A stretch of 64,000 nt of DNA from Spirochaeta africana DSM 8902. Its GTDB lineage: Bacteria > Spirochaetota > Spirochaetia > DSM-27196 > DSM-8902. Below, in pieces: positions 34,938 to 44,292 of this stretch. The translations under genes were made by a program, and so were the position numbers. Below the pieces are notes generated by a model. The model saw only the letters and a program-made list of their open reading frames with translations. It was not told where the DNA came from and searched no databases. How positions within the stretch are numbered: the stretch's first letter is position 1; each line of letters starts with the position of its first letter. The stretch is taken from assembly GCF_000242595.2 (NCBI RefSeq), contig NC_017098.1, positions 992,001 through 1,056,000 on the forward strand, written 5' to 3'.

Positions 34938-35013
34938 ACATCCTCCATCTGTATGAAAGCCTACAATGGGTTTTTTGAGCCGTCAATTTAAATCTTTACT
35001 CAGTACCATTTCC

Positions 35014-35044
35014 CGCGTGAGGGATAGCAGGAGTGCGCAGCAGC
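35014..35044 (+). repeat. 5' stub of the structured dispersed repeat, copy D
   Basis: About 31 bases, beginning CGCGTGAGGGATAG, match the 5' edge of the repeat at 18823, 28252 and 29085. The remainder is missing. It lies between the amylase gene and the end of the desaturase-like gene and shows that the repeat family extends outside the accessory region. Confidence 0.75.
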
Positions 35045-35077
35045 AGGTAAACTCCTCGCACACGTACCGGGACCAGA

Positions 35078-36574
35078 TTACGACTTAAAGGGTTTTCGCA
35101 GCTGTCGGCACAAGCGCATAATCGAGTTGCGCCCGGTGGTCAGGGCGATCGGTAGGCCGCCGGGGGGTTGCAGCCACTGCCCGCTCAGCACGAAGTTGTT
35201 CAGCCCCTTTATGCGACCGTTGTGCTCCATCATTTTACCCTGTACCGATGGGAAGAAGGCCATAAAGGCGCCACGCCAGGCGTTACAGTAACGCTGGTAG
35301 GTGCGCGGGGTTGCCACGTCCAGCAGCTCCAGCCGCCCGCGCAGTTCGGGGAAACGCTTCTCGGTGGCAGCAATCACCGCCTGTCCGACACGCTGTTTTT
35401 CACTCTTGTAGCTGCGCGTGTCCATGGCTGCCCAGGCATCGTAATCAGTATGAAACTGGTTGATGTCGAACACCAGCAGGCTGTGGCCCGGCGGCGCGAA
35501 TTCCGGTTCATGGCTGAAGTGTTTCAGGGTAAGCCGTTCAATCGGGCTGGCGCCAACCGTGATTGGATCAATGGGGAAGTTCAGGCTCCACGGTATGCCG
35601 GTGTCGCCAACCTCGCTCATCAAGCCCTTGAACCCGACCGCGACCATTACCTCGCTGGCCAGCGGGTAGCGATCCGGCTGACGGAAGCGCTTTTCGTAGG
35701 CTTTGTCGTTGTAGCGTCCCTGCAACAGGGTGTGGTACACAAAGTGAGCATCACAGGCTGCAATAAAATGATCGCCGTCCCAGCGGCGCCCCTTTTTGTC
35801 GATCACTGCATTGACCTGCCGACCGCTGATCTCCAGTTCGGCCACCTCGCAGCCGGTCTCAAGCCGCCCGCCCAGTTGCCGGTAACGCTCCGCCATGCGC
35901 CGGGCCAGCGCCAGCGAACCTCCGGCAGGAATCGAAGCATCATCGTTGGTAAAACCGGCAATCGCAAAAAAGATCATCGCCGCGTTGTACTCTTTCGGCG
36001 CCATCGAGCCCAGCCCCTCGCGGAGCGCCGGACTGCCAAAACGCCCCGCCAGCTGTGGCAGACTCATTTTGCCGTACTTGCCAAGCACCCGACCGGCCTC
36101 TTTCATGGAAAGCAGCATCCTGATTCTTTCCAGTGGCCCCATCATGTCTGAAGGCTTGTCCACAGGCATTGCAAAGCCCTGCAGGCTGCGGACATCGCGA
36201 CAGAACTCGCGGATAAACTCGGCATCATCCGGCGCCAGTTCGCACCATGAGCGTTCCAGTTTATCAAGATCGCGAAATATCTCGGCGTGTTGCCCATCCT
36301 GCTCAAAACACATAAAGCTGTCGGGGTGGATTATCTCGACCCCTTCCAGCGCCCCCACTTCTTTCCAGATTCGGTTCAGCTCGCTGCCGGGTTTGGTGCC
36401 GCTCAGCCAGTGGATGCAGCCATCGATATGGTAGCCCTTGCGATCCCAGCCGGTGCACTGACCCCCTGGCTGACTCAGTTTCTCCAGAATTACGCTGTCA
36501 AAGCCATTCAGCTGGGCATAAATACCTGCGCTCAGCCCGCCAATTCCGCCGCCGATAATTGTGATTTTTTTCAT
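35078..36574 (-). CDS. Phytoene desaturase-like FAD-dependent oxidoreductase
   Basis: A 498-residue flavoprotein. N-terminal dinucleotide-binding motif KITIIGGGIGGLSAGIYAQ, then VILEK and PGGQCTGWDRKGYHIDGCIHW, the pattern of the CrtI/carotenoid isomerase-like family. The C-terminal GQWLQPPGGLPIALTTGR is the family's flavin-binding end. Substrate is unclear: no phytoene synthase or other carotenoid genes are near, so a non-carotenoid substrate is possible. It overlaps the TetR gene by four bases and is co-transcribed from the promoter at 37219-37247, so it is probably the regulated gene. Confidence 0.85.
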   Translation of the reverse strand: MKKITIIGGGIGGLSAGIYAQLNGFDSVILEKLSQPGGQCTGWDRKGYHIDGCIHWLSGTKPGSELNRIWKEVGALEGVEIIHPDSFMCFEQDGQHAEIFRDLDKLERSWCELAPDDAEFIREFCRDVRSLQGFAMPVDKPSDMMGPLERIRMLLSMKEAGRVLGKYGKMSLPQLAGRFGSPALREGLGSMAPKEYNAAMIFFAIAGFTNDDASIPAGGSLALARRMAERYRQLGGRLETGCEVAELEISGRQVNAVIDKKGRRWDGDHFIAACDAHFVYHTLLQGRYNDKAYEKRFRQPDRYPLASEVMVAVGFKGLMSEVGDTGIPWSLNFPIDPITVGASPIERLTLKHFSHEPEFAPPGHSLLVFDINQFHTDYDAWAAMDTRSYKSEKQRVGQAVIAATEKRFPELRGRLELLDVATPRTYQRYCNAWRGAFMAFFPSVQGKMMEHNGRIKGLNNFVLSGQWLQPPGGLPIALTTGRNSIMRLCRQLRKPFKS

Positions 36575-37173
36575 TGCTCTCTCCTGTTATTGCTCTGCTG
36601 CCTGGCCAGCACCAGCTCTGCACCGGTCTCCATAAGTAGTTCTTCCAGGTCGATCTCGTGTGCCCAGTCGGGCACCTGCTGATTGACGGTCATCAGGGTG
36701 AGTCCCAGTTGAAAGGCCCTCATCTGCAGGAGCAGGCGTTTGCGCTCATCACGATCCCAGTCAGCCAGCTCGGGATCGTCGCCCATCAAATCTATCAGCT
36801 GCTGGTCTTGCTGCTCGCTCGCCGGTAGCCAGGGATTGGGCTTGAGCACCAGTTCGCGCATCAGTACCGGATACTCCCGGGCAAATGCCAGACTGGCACG
36901 GCCAATCACCTCAAAAGTACTGCTCTGCCTGTCCCGGGCGGCCGCAAGGCGCTGCTCACGCTCAAGGAATTCCTGCGAAATCCCCAGCGTATGCTGAACC
37001 ACTGCCTCGACAAGGTGATCTATCGTCGTAAACTGCGCATACAGTGGCGCAACCGAGCTGCCCAGAGCCGCCGCCACGCGCCGCGCAGTGATTGCATCCA
37101 GCCCTTCGGTCTTTGCCAGCGCAAAAGCCGCCTCGATAATCTCCTGACGTTCAAACCTCACACGTGGTGGCAT
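36571..37173 (-). CDS. TetR-family transcriptional repressor
   Basis: A 200-residue protein. I chose ATG 37173 (MPPRVRFERQEIIEAAF), preceded by AAGGAGG; the frame extends to 37200. The N-terminal HTH ITARRVAAALGSSVAPLYAQF is typical TetR, and the C-terminal ligand-binding half is helical. Its stop overlaps the desaturase-like start (36571-36574). A perfect 6-bp inverted repeat overlaps the predicted transcription start, so it likely represses its own operon until a ligand binds (inference). Confidence 0.88.
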   Translation of the reverse strand: MPPRVRFERQEIIEAAFALAKTEGLDAITARRVAAALGSSVAPLYAQFTTIDHLVEAVVQHTLGISQEFLEREQRLAAARDRQSSTFEVIGRASLAFAREYPVLMRELVLKPNPWLPASEQQDQQLIDLMGDDPELADWDRDERKRLLLQMRAFQLGLTLMTVNQQVPDWAHEIDLEELLMETGAELVLARQQSNNRREQ

Positions 37174-37200
37174 ACTGCCTCCTTTGTCGATAAATAACAA

Positions 37201-37214
37201 ATGTTAGGTAACAT
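37201..37214. promoter_or_regulatory. Candidate TetR operator
   Basis: ATGTTA-GG-TAACAT, perfect 6-bp arms, lying just downstream of the -10 box of the minus-strand promoter, i.e. over the transcription start. Confidence 0.6.
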
Positions 37215-37218
37215 AGGT

Positions 37219-37247
37219 AATATAAGGTGCGTGCGGTTGGTTGTCAA
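37219..37247 (-). promoter_or_regulatory. Sigma70-type promoter of the tetR operon
   Basis: On the minus strand: TTGACA (37242-37247), 17-base spacer, TATATT (37219-37224). Consensus -35 and one mismatch in the -10. The transcription start would fall inside the palindrome at 37201-37214. Confidence 0.75.
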
Positions 37248-37319
37248 GGATTTTTGCTGGATTTTTCACCGGCTGGTCCCTGCTGTCCAATTGCTATCTG
37301 GCTGCCGGACTACTAAAAT

Positions 37320-37934
37320 GTGTATGTGATGATCTGGTCATCTTTTTTGTCCGGCCTTGTGTTGGGGTTGGGCGTCTGCAGTTTGCACTGCTCGCTTATT
37401 CTGCTGCCGATGATGGCGCGGCTCAATAGTGACTGGCGCGGTGGTGTGCAGACGGCGCTGCTGTTCGGGATTGGCAAGGTGATTGCACTGTCGGTGTACG
37501 GGGGACTGGCGGCGCTGCTGGGGCTTTTGGTATACGATCTGCTGCACCATGCCTGGATAAGCCTGATTGCCGGGATGGTTGTTGCAGCGGTCGGGGTGTG
37601 GTTTCTGTTCAAAAGCGGATCATGCAGTTGTTCGGCTCGGCGTGGTTCGCCTTTGCTGCTGGGGCTGGTCGATGGTGTGGTGCCATGTGCTGCCACTACG
37701 GGCTTTATCCTGTTTATTTCGACCCAGGGATACTCGCTTGTCAGCGGGCTGCTGAGCGGTATGGCGTTCGGTGTTGGCACCTCTACCGGGCCGGTGCTGC
37801 TGGTAAGCGGCCTGGCGCCTCGGGTGTGGAAGCGACTGGCGGGTCGTCGCCATGCACAGCTGGTTTTGCGGGGTGTCGGTGCTGCAGTGTTTTTTGCGTG
37901 GGCCTTGTTGATTCTTGTCGGGGGCTGGGTATGA
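37320..37934 (+). CDS. CcdA/TauE-like membrane protein
   Basis: A 204-residue, ~6-helix membrane protein; start GTG 37320 or ATG 37329, no clear ribosome-binding site. Helix 1 has GVCSLHCSL (Cys20, Cys24) and helix 4 has DGVVPCAATTG (Cys123). Such paired helix-1/helix-4 cysteines and the internal duplication suit the DsbD/CcdA/TauE-SafE superfamily, which moves reducing equivalents or sulfur compounds through the membrane. It overlaps the next gene by ATGA, heading a three-gene operon with a membrane SpeE-like protein and a radical SAM protein. Confidence 0.7.
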   Translation: MYVMIWSSFLSGLVLGLGVCSLHCSLILLPMMARLNSDWRGGVQTALLFGIGKVIALSVYGGLAALLGLLVYDLLHHAWISLIAGMVVAAVGVWFLFKSGSCSCSARRGSPLLLGLVDGVVPCAATTGFILFISTQGYSLVSGLLSGMAFGVGTSTGPVLLVSGLAPRVWKRLAGRRHAQLVLRGVGAAVFFAWALLILVGGWV

Positions 37935-40345
37935 TGCTGCAATCTCATAAGATGCACATAGCGGCCGGGGTAATGGGTTTTAGCGGTTTGCTGGCACAGA
38001 TGCTGCTGTTGCGTGAACTGCTGATTGTATTTACCGGCAACGAGTTGAGTATCGGGTTGATTCTGACTGGCTGGTTGGCGGCCGAGGCGCTGGGGGCACT
38101 GATCGGCCGGCGTCTGACGGTTCGGCAGCTGGATGACCGGACCCTGCAGGATCGGCCGCAGCAGGACCGGCCGCTGGCCGAGAGGCCGCTGCCCGATTCT
38201 CGCCCCTGGCTGTTACGGCGGTATGTCCTGATGGCGGCTGGCTTCGGGCTGGCGCTGGTGCCGGCCATCTGGCTGGTGCGGTCGATCAAACCGTGGTTGG
38301 GGATATCGGTCGGAACCGTTCCGGGGTTGGGGCCGGTTGCCGGGCTGGGCCTGTTGATTATGCTGCCGGTTGGTCTTACGCATGGTGCGTTGTTTTCGCT
38401 GGCGTGCGGGGCGGCTGGTGACAGGGCCGGCAGAGCCCAGGGTGATCATTCCAGCAGCATTTACATAATGGAGTCGGCCGGTACGGTGATTGCCGGGGTG
38501 GTGTGGACGCTTGTTCTGGTGCACTGGATCAATGCCTTTCAGGTGGCTTTCGGGGTGCTGGCGATTAATGCAGCCCTGGTGGTGTATCTGTGGCGACCGG
38601 CAGGCGCAAGGCTGCAGATTTCGCCAAAAGCCGCTGCGCTTGCGGGAACGGCTGTGCTGGGGTGTGTAGTGCTGGCGGGTGTGGGCAGCGCATGGTTACA
38701 GGACATTTCGGTGGCTGCCCTGTGGCAGAATCAGCAGGTTGTTCATTATGAAAACTCGCGACATCGCAATATTGTGGTTACTGACAATCAGGGCCAGTTT
38801 ACGTTCTTTACCGATGGTTCGCCTGCCTTTAGCATGCCGGAGCCAGACAGTGATCTGGTCGAGGCACTGGTGCACATTCCGATGATCGCTCATCAGCAGC
38901 CGGAGCGGGTTTTGCTGATTGGCGGTGGTGCGGGAGGGTACCTGGATGCAGTACTGCAGCATCCATCGGTCCGCCAGGTCGAGTACCATGAGCTTGATCC
39001 CCGCATGCTTCAGCTGCAGCGTGATTTTGCCGCAGGCGATGCTGTGTCTGGCATCGATGATGAGCGGGTACGAGCGCGGGCGGTCGACAGCCGGGTTGCC
39101 ATACGGGGGGATACGCGTGGCTTTGACGTTATCTTTTCGCGCTACGTTGACCCGGCAAATCTGCACAGCAGCCGCTACTTCAGTCTTGAATTTTTCCGAT
39201 TGGCTGCCCGGCAGCTGAATGAGGACGGGATGCTGGTTCTTGGGTTCCCCGGCCTTGTGGGGCACCTGAATCAGCCGCTGCAGGCGCTGGCTGCGGTCAG
39301 TTACCGGGGCTTGCAGCAGTATTTTCCGTACGTCCGGGCTTTTCCGGGCGGCAGTGAATCTTTTCTGGTGGCATCTTTCGATCCGGTGATAACTGTGCTG
39401 GATGCAGATGCGTTTGGCAGTCGGCTCCGGCAGCGGGGCATGCTGGACGCCGTTGCTGTACCATGGCATATCGAGCAGCGGCTGCATCCGCGATGGCATG
39501 GCTGGTTTCTGGACTTTGTTCATGGGGACGATGCCGGAGGTTCGCTGGTAAGCCGTGACTTCAGACCCCTGGCGCTGTTTCTGAGTCTGGCTCACTGGAG
39601 CAGCCTGAATGCCCCGGTGGCCGGTCGTGTGCTGGAGTATCTGTATACAGTGCATCCTGTGTTGATTGTGCTGGGGGTGTTGCTGGTGCTGTTGGTACCG
39701 GTGCTGCTCATGACCCGCCGCAGCCCTGGGCATTACCGCCGGGTTATTCCGGCGGTAACCGGTACCGGGTTCTCTGCTATGGTGATGAGTCTTTCCCTCA
39801 TGTTTGCGTTCGAGTTGCTGGCTGGTCGCCTGTTTGGCTGGCTGGGCTTGCTTACGGCAGCATTTATCGCCGGCCTGGGGGTCGGGGCCTGGTACAGCAG
39901 GCGACATTCTCCGCGCCGTATGCTGATTGTAACCGAGCTGGCGGTGCTGCTGGGGGGCGCTGTGCTGATTGTGCTGCCCGTGACGGCAGCATGGGCAGCA
40001 GTCCGGCTGCCTGTCGCGGTACTGCGTCTGGTGTTTTTGCTGCTGCTGCTGAGCAGCGGAGCTGTGTGCGGAGCGCAGTTCCCGGCGGCCTGCGGTGTGC
40101 TGTTCGCGCCGGATAACAACCGAACACCCGATGTTACTCACAAGCACAAACGGGCAGCTCCGGCAGGGCTGGTGTATGCCGCCGATCTGTATGGGGGTTG
40201 TCTTGGCGGTCTGTTCGGGGGGATACTGTTGGTGCCGTTATTGGGTTTTACGGGGACCGGAATCACCATTGTTGTGCTCAAAGCCTGTACGCTGATCGGG
40301 GTGACAGGTTCATCGTACGCAGTACTGCAGAAAGAGGTGGTATGA
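37931..40345 (+). CDS. Membrane-embedded spermidine synthase-like protein
   Basis: An 804-residue protein. I chose ATG 37931, overlapping the previous stop; the frame is open upstream only as a shadow. Roughly 6-7 membrane helices (1-235) are followed by a soluble spermidine-synthase-like domain: HRNIVVTDNQGQFTFFTDG, the SAM/dcSAM loop VLLIGGGAGGYLDAVL near 327, YHELDP, and VIFSRYVDP. Another ~7 helices fill 570-800. Soluble enzymes use an Asp-rich site to make spermidine; here VIFSR replaces the usual DxxxxD-type end, so the reaction may differ. Function of this fused family is not established. Confidence 0.82.
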   Translation: MMLQSHKMHIAAGVMGFSGLLAQMLLLRELLIVFTGNELSIGLILTGWLAAEALGALIGRRLTVRQLDDRTLQDRPQQDRPLAERPLPDSRPWLLRRYVLMAAGFGLALVPAIWLVRSIKPWLGISVGTVPGLGPVAGLGLLIMLPVGLTHGALFSLACGAAGDRAGRAQGDHSSSIYIMESAGTVIAGVVWTLVLVHWINAFQVAFGVLAINAALVVYLWRPAGARLQISPKAAALAGTAVLGCVVLAGVGSAWLQDISVAALWQNQQVVHYENSRHRNIVVTDNQGQFTFFTDGSPAFSMPEPDSDLVEALVHIPMIAHQQPERVLLIGGGAGGYLDAVLQHPSVRQVEYHELDPRMLQLQRDFAAGDAVSGIDDERVRARAVDSRVAIRGDTRGFDVIFSRYVDPANLHSSRYFSLEFFRLAARQLNEDGMLVLGFPGLVGHLNQPLQALAAVSYRGLQQYFPYVRAFPGGSESFLVASFDPVITVLDADAFGSRLRQRGMLDAVAVPWHIEQRLHPRWHGWFLDFVHGDDAGGSLVSRDFRPLALFLSLAHWSSLNAPVAGRVLEYLYTVHPVLIVLGVLLVLLVPVLLMTRRSPGHYRRVIPAVTGTGFSAMVMSLSLMFAFELLAGRLFGWLGLLTAAFIAGLGVGAWYSRRHSPRRMLIVTELAVLLGGAVLIVLPVTAAWAAVRLPVAVLRLVFLLLLLSSGAVCGAQFPAACGVLFAPDNNRTPDVTHKHKRAAPAGLVYAADLYGGCLGGLFGGILLVPLLGFTGTGITIVVLKACTLIGVTGSSYAVLQKEVV

Positions 40346-40346
40346 T

Positions 40347-41426
40347 ATGAATCTCTTGAAACTGATTGGCGGTGGTGCGATTCTTGCTGTTTTTCTGATG
40401 ATCGGGCTGAGCGTCCGGTTCTCTTTTGGCGCGAGCCCCGCACCCTCCGATTTCGATGACGCGGTCACGGCCGGCAGCCCGGTCGAAACTGGCGATTTTA
40501 CTCCAGCCTATCTGGCGCTGCATGAATCCGGAGAACTGGCTCGGCGGGCGCACACCCTGTGGTCAATGATGGAGTCCTGCACGCTCTGCCCGCGCAGCTG
40601 CGGGGTCAACCGCCTGGCCGGTCAGGTCGGCTTTTGCCGTGCCCCCGGCTCTGATCTGGTGATTGCCTCGGTGCAGCCGCACTTTGGCGAGGAACGACCC
40701 CTGGTCGGCCAGGGTGGCTCCGGTACCATCTTCTTCAGCCATTGTAATCTGCGCTGTGTCTTTTGCCAGAACTATCAGATAAGCATACTGGGCCGCGGCA
40801 ATCGGGTCTCGGTGGAGCAGCTGGCCAACTCCATGCTGGAGCTGCAGCGCATTGGCAGCCAGAACATTAACGTGGTAACACCTACCCATTTTACCCCTCA
40901 CATCGTTGCCGCAATCGATATCGCCGCTGCACGCGGGCTGCGGCTGCCGATAGTATGGAACACCAGTGGCTGGGAAAGCATCGAGGTGCTGGAACTGCTC
41001 GATGGAATCGTCGATATCTATCTGCCGGATTTCAAGTTTGCCGGCACCGATGAAGCACGGGAGTTTACCCGGTCGCCTACGTACCCTGAGGAAACCAGGC
41101 TGGCGATACTGGAGATGCACCGTCAGGTAGGGATAGCCCAGCCAAATGAGGACGGCATAATTCATCGCGGACTGATGATTCGCCATCTGGTAATGCCCGA
41201 CAGTGCCAGCGGATCACGCGAGGTGCTTGACTGGATCGCGTCTAACCTGCCCAAAGAGACCTACGTCAACATTATGGAGCAGTACTCGCCCCATCATGAG
41301 GCCTTTGATTTTCCCCGCATCGCACGTCGGGTGACCAGGACTGAATACCAGAAAATTGTCGACCATGCTGTGGAACTCGGTCTGACAAACCTGGATGCTC
41401 GTACGGCCCGCTGGCTTCGTGAATGA
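40347..41426 (+). CDS. Membrane-anchored PflX-type radical SAM protein
   Basis: A 359-residue protein starting one base after the preceding stop. An N-terminal hydrophobic segment (~7-28) acts as a signal or anchor. Then CTLCPRSCG...GFC (Cys78, 81, 85, 97) and the radical SAM cluster motif CNLRCVFC (Cys133, 137, 140). The CxxCPRxCG block with this order is the mark of PflX/COG1313-like proteins related to pyruvate-formate-lyase activase. A radical SAM enzyme with an export-type N-terminus is unusual, since the cluster normally needs a reducing cytoplasm; the CcdA-like partner might supply electrons. Confidence 0.85.
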   Translation: MNLLKLIGGGAILAVFLMIGLSVRFSFGASPAPSDFDDAVTAGSPVETGDFTPAYLALHESGELARRAHTLWSMMESCTLCPRSCGVNRLAGQVGFCRAPGSDLVIASVQPHFGEERPLVGQGGSGTIFFSHCNLRCVFCQNYQISILGRGNRVSVEQLANSMLELQRIGSQNINVVTPTHFTPHIVAAIDIAAARGLRLPIVWNTSGWESIEVLELLDGIVDIYLPDFKFAGTDEAREFTRSPTYPEETRLAILEMHRQVGIAQPNEDGIIHRGLMIRHLVMPDSASGSREVLDWIASNLPKETYVNIMEQYSPHHEAFDFPRIARRVTRTEYQKIVDHAVELGLTNLDARTARWLRE

Positions 41427-41515
41427 ATTGATGATGCCCGTCCTTGGCGCCTGACTGGTTGCGGCGGGTGCAGTGGGCGCGCCGGGGGCACGCCCATAGC
41501 GACAGGCGGCGGTGC

Positions 41516-43192
41516 CTATTTCGGGTGTCGCCGGTGTGTCAGCTTATATAGCTGCTGGAACATCTTGATGTCGCGCAAACGCTTCTGGCGTTCCTGCGAA
41601 ACGCGTACGCTGTTAATAAGCATGATGCTCATAAGCACCAGCAGCAGAGCGAAGGGCAGGCCGGTACTTATCACGGCCGTCTGCAGGGCAGCCAGTGCCT
41701 GTTCGCCGCCGATCAGCAGCAGAACGGCGGCCACCAGACCTTCGAGTACTGCCCAGAATATCCGCTGTCCGACCGGGGTGCGGATCTTGCCGCCGGAGGT
41801 GATGTTGTTGATTACCAGCGATCCTGAGTCGCTGGATGTCACAAAGAAGAATATTACCATTACGGTGGCCAGGGTGCTCAGGACAATAGTAACAGCCCCC
41901 TGCAGGACCGGCAGGTTGAAGCGCGACAGCATCTCGAACAGGGCAACCGGGAGATTGTCCTGGACAACCGCGAACAGGGCGCCGCCGGACTGTTCGTTAA
42001 TGTAAATTGCATTGCCGCCGAATACCGACATCCAGAAAAACGACAGCAGCGGCGGGATTACCATAACGGCGGTCACAAACTCGCGAATGCTGCGTCCCTT
42101 GGAGATGCGGGCAATGAACATCCCGACAAAGGGCGACCACGAGATCCACCAGGCCAGGTAAAATACCGACCAGCTGCCCTGCCAGGCGCTGCTTTCGCCC
42201 GAGCCGATAAAAAACGATGAGGTGATCAGGTCGCCGACATAGATGCCGAGCGAGTTGGTGAACAGCCGGATAATAAAGGCGGTGGGGCCTACCAGCAGCA
42301 TAAATACCAGAAAGCAGGCGGCCAGTTTCATGTTGAGTTCCGAGAGGATTCTGACCCCTTTCTCGATGCCGCTTACCACCGAGATGGTGGCGATGCCGGT
42401 AACCCCGGCGATCAGGGCGATCTGGATCATGGTGCTGTAGGGCATGCCGGTCAGGAAATTCAGGCCGCTGTTGATCTGCTGGACCCCAAGTCCAAGCGAG
42501 GTTGCCAGCCCGAACAGGGTTGCCAGGATAGCCAGGATATCGATCAGGTCACCCCAGATCCCGAATACCTTTTTACCCAGCAGCGGGAAAAAGACCGAGC
42601 GCAGCGACAGCGGCAGTCCCTTGTTGTAGGCAAAGAAGGCCAGTGCTAGGGCGATGATCGTATAGATGCCCCAAGGATGTACCCCCCAGTGGAAGAAGGT
42701 GGCTGCCATAGCCGAGCTGTTGGGGTCGGCCGATGGAAAGATGGGCGGGGTCTGGGTAGCATGGTAGAGGGGTTCGCCGACCGCCCAGAACATCAGGCCG
42801 ATGCCCATCCCGGCGGATATCAGCATGGAGTACCAGGCAAAGTTGGAGAACTCCGGTTTGGCATCCACCCCGCCAATCTTGACAGTACCAAGCCGTGAGA
42901 AGGCGAACAGCAGACAGACAAGAATAAAGAAATTGCTCGACAGGATGAACACCCAGTCAAAGCGGGTAATGATGAATGCCTGCACCGCAGCGAACACGGC
43001 GTTGGCCCGTTCCAGGTCGAGCATTGCCAGTCCGGCAAACAACAGGACAAAGGCGGCAGCCGCCAGGCTGACTACCGGGTTCATATCCAGTCCGAAGCGG
43101 GTAAAGTTGCGCTCGAACAGTTTCTGTTCAGCCTCACGCGCCAGCTTCTGACGCTCCTCCTGAGCAGGGTCATGAATTTCTGTGTGTTCCAT
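41516..43192 (-). CDS. BCCT-family betaine/choline/carnitine transporter
   Basis: A 558-residue membrane protein with 12 predicted helices and the BCCT signatures: GMGIGLMFWAVGEPLYH on the G-rich helix and WWISWSPFVGMFIARIS on the Trp-rich helix. These carriers import glycine betaine or related osmolytes using Na+ or H+. The 45-residue cytoplasmic N-terminus and short C-terminus may sense osmotic strength. Single-gene unit, facing the radical SAM gene tail to tail. It fits a saline habitat. Confidence 0.93.
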   Translation of the reverse strand: MEHTEIHDPAQEERQKLAREAEQKLFERNFTRFGLDMNPVVSLAAAAFVLLFAGLAMLDLERANAVFAAVQAFIITRFDWVFILSSNFFILVCLLFAFSRLGTVKIGGVDAKPEFSNFAWYSMLISAGMGIGLMFWAVGEPLYHATQTPPIFPSADPNSSAMAATFFHWGVHPWGIYTIIALALAFFAYNKGLPLSLRSVFFPLLGKKVFGIWGDLIDILAILATLFGLATSLGLGVQQINSGLNFLTGMPYSTMIQIALIAGVTGIATISVVSGIEKGVRILSELNMKLAACFLVFMLLVGPTAFIIRLFTNSLGIYVGDLITSSFFIGSGESSAWQGSWSVFYLAWWISWSPFVGMFIARISKGRSIREFVTAVMVIPPLLSFFWMSVFGGNAIYINEQSGGALFAVVQDNLPVALFEMLSRFNLPVLQGAVTIVLSTLATVMVIFFFVTSSDSGSLVINNITSGGKIRTPVGQRIFWAVLEGLVAAVLLLIGGEQALAALQTAVISTGLPFALLLVLMSIMLINSVRVSQERQKRLRDIKMFQQLYKLTHRRHPK

Positions 43193-43252
43193 GACTGGAA
43201 GTATAGATCCTGTTATTCAGGTGTCAAGATTTCGGGGAGAGGATGGAGGCGT

Positions 43253-44284
43253 TTATACAAACGGCGGCTCCAGCAGCTGCAGGGTTTCGGTTCCCGGGTC
43301 CAGTTCTATCGGGATGCCGTAAGGCAGGATATGCCGCGGGTCGGTGTGGCCCAGGTCCAGATTGGTAATGATATTCAGGTGGTCTGCACCAAACTCGCCG
43401 GCGACAATCCGCAGGATTTCCTGGTCGAGTTCGGCTTTCTCCTGGCTGGTGTAGCCCTTGGGGCGTGCGACCAGCAGGCCGCTGATAGCGTTGAACACGC
43501 CCTGCATACCGTAGTTTCTCAGCATGAATCCGACCTGTACGGGAGAGGGTTTGTCTTCCGAGGTTTCCAGAAACAGTACCCGGTTCTGCCAGAAATCGGG
43601 GGCGGGCCAGGCGAGGGTGGCCTTCATCATTTCCAGTACCTCGATGTTGCCGCCCCACAGGCGGCCGCTGCTTTTTGCTCCGTGCTGGATCCAGCGGTGG
43701 CCGATGTCATCGCTGCGCAGTTCCGCGACCTGGCCGATATGCTCGGCGGGACCCCAGGGCTGGTAGCTGTCGGCCCATTGCGGAAAGGGCCTCAGGGAGA
43801 TGGCCTGGTTCTGCAGCAGTACCTGCTGGTACTCGGCCATTGCTTCGGGAAAATTCCGCAGATAGGAGAATCCTGCCATCACCGAAGGGCCGTGGAAGGT
43901 GACAAGCCCATGCAGGTTCAGGTAGGCCAGGAACGCGGTACTGTCGGAATAGCCCATGATCAGCTTGGGGTTGGCTTTTATGGCGTCCAGATCCAGGAAG
44001 GGCAGGATGCGGATCGAGTCATCGCCGCCAATAGAGGTAATGATGCCGCGAACCTTCGGATCGGCAAAGGCGTCGTTGATGTCGCGGGCCCTGAGTTCCG
44101 GATGCTGGTAGATGGTATCGGCGGGCATGCGAGCCGTCGGGAACTCACGGACGCGCAGGCCAAAATCCTCCTGGAGGCAGCGTACCCCGTTGTCGAACAC
44201 ATCCGGAAAGTATGAGGGGCCGCCCCAGGATGGCGAGACAAGGGCGATAGTGTCCCCAGACTGGAGTCTCTGCGGTTTGATCAT
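43253..44284 (-). CDS. S66-family LD-carboxypeptidase
   Basis: A 343-residue protein; ATG 44284 is taken because homologs begin MIKP-like followed by LQSGDTIALVSPS, while ATG 44311 is also open and overlaps the SGNH gene. Family landmarks: SIGGDDSIRILPFLD, the nucleophile Ser in IMGYSDSTAF, GNIEVLEM, the Glu in LFLETSEDKPSP and the His in HTDPRHILPYGIP. S66 enzymes cleave the LD-bond in peptidoglycan stem peptides; the MccF branch detoxifies microcin C. The SSP-like insert pattern does not separate the two here. Confidence 0.88.
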   Translation of the reverse strand: MIKPQRLQSGDTIALVSPSWGGPSYFPDVFDNGVRCLQEDFGLRVREFPTARMPADTIYQHPELRARDINDAFADPKVRGIITSIGGDDSIRILPFLDLDAIKANPKLIMGYSDSTAFLAYLNLHGLVTFHGPSVMAGFSYLRNFPEAMAEYQQVLLQNQAISLRPFPQWADSYQPWGPAEHIGQVAELRSDDIGHRWIQHGAKSSGRLWGGNIEVLEMMKATLAWPAPDFWQNRVLFLETSEDKPSPVQVGFMLRNYGMQGVFNAISGLLVARPKGYTSQEKAELDQEILRIVAGEFGADHLNIITNLDLGHTDPRHILPYGIPIELDPGTETLQLLEPPFV

Positions 44285-44292
44285 GGGGTATT

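Noticed and set aside
37598-37930. N-terminal extension of the SpeE-like protein to 915 residues
   Set aside because: It lies wholly within the CcdA-like gene in another frame; ATG 37931 with ATGA overlap is the natural start.
38696-40147. A 483-residue antisense frame over the SpeE-like gene
   Set aside because: Gln/His/Arg-rich composition and no start signals; a shadow of the coding strand.
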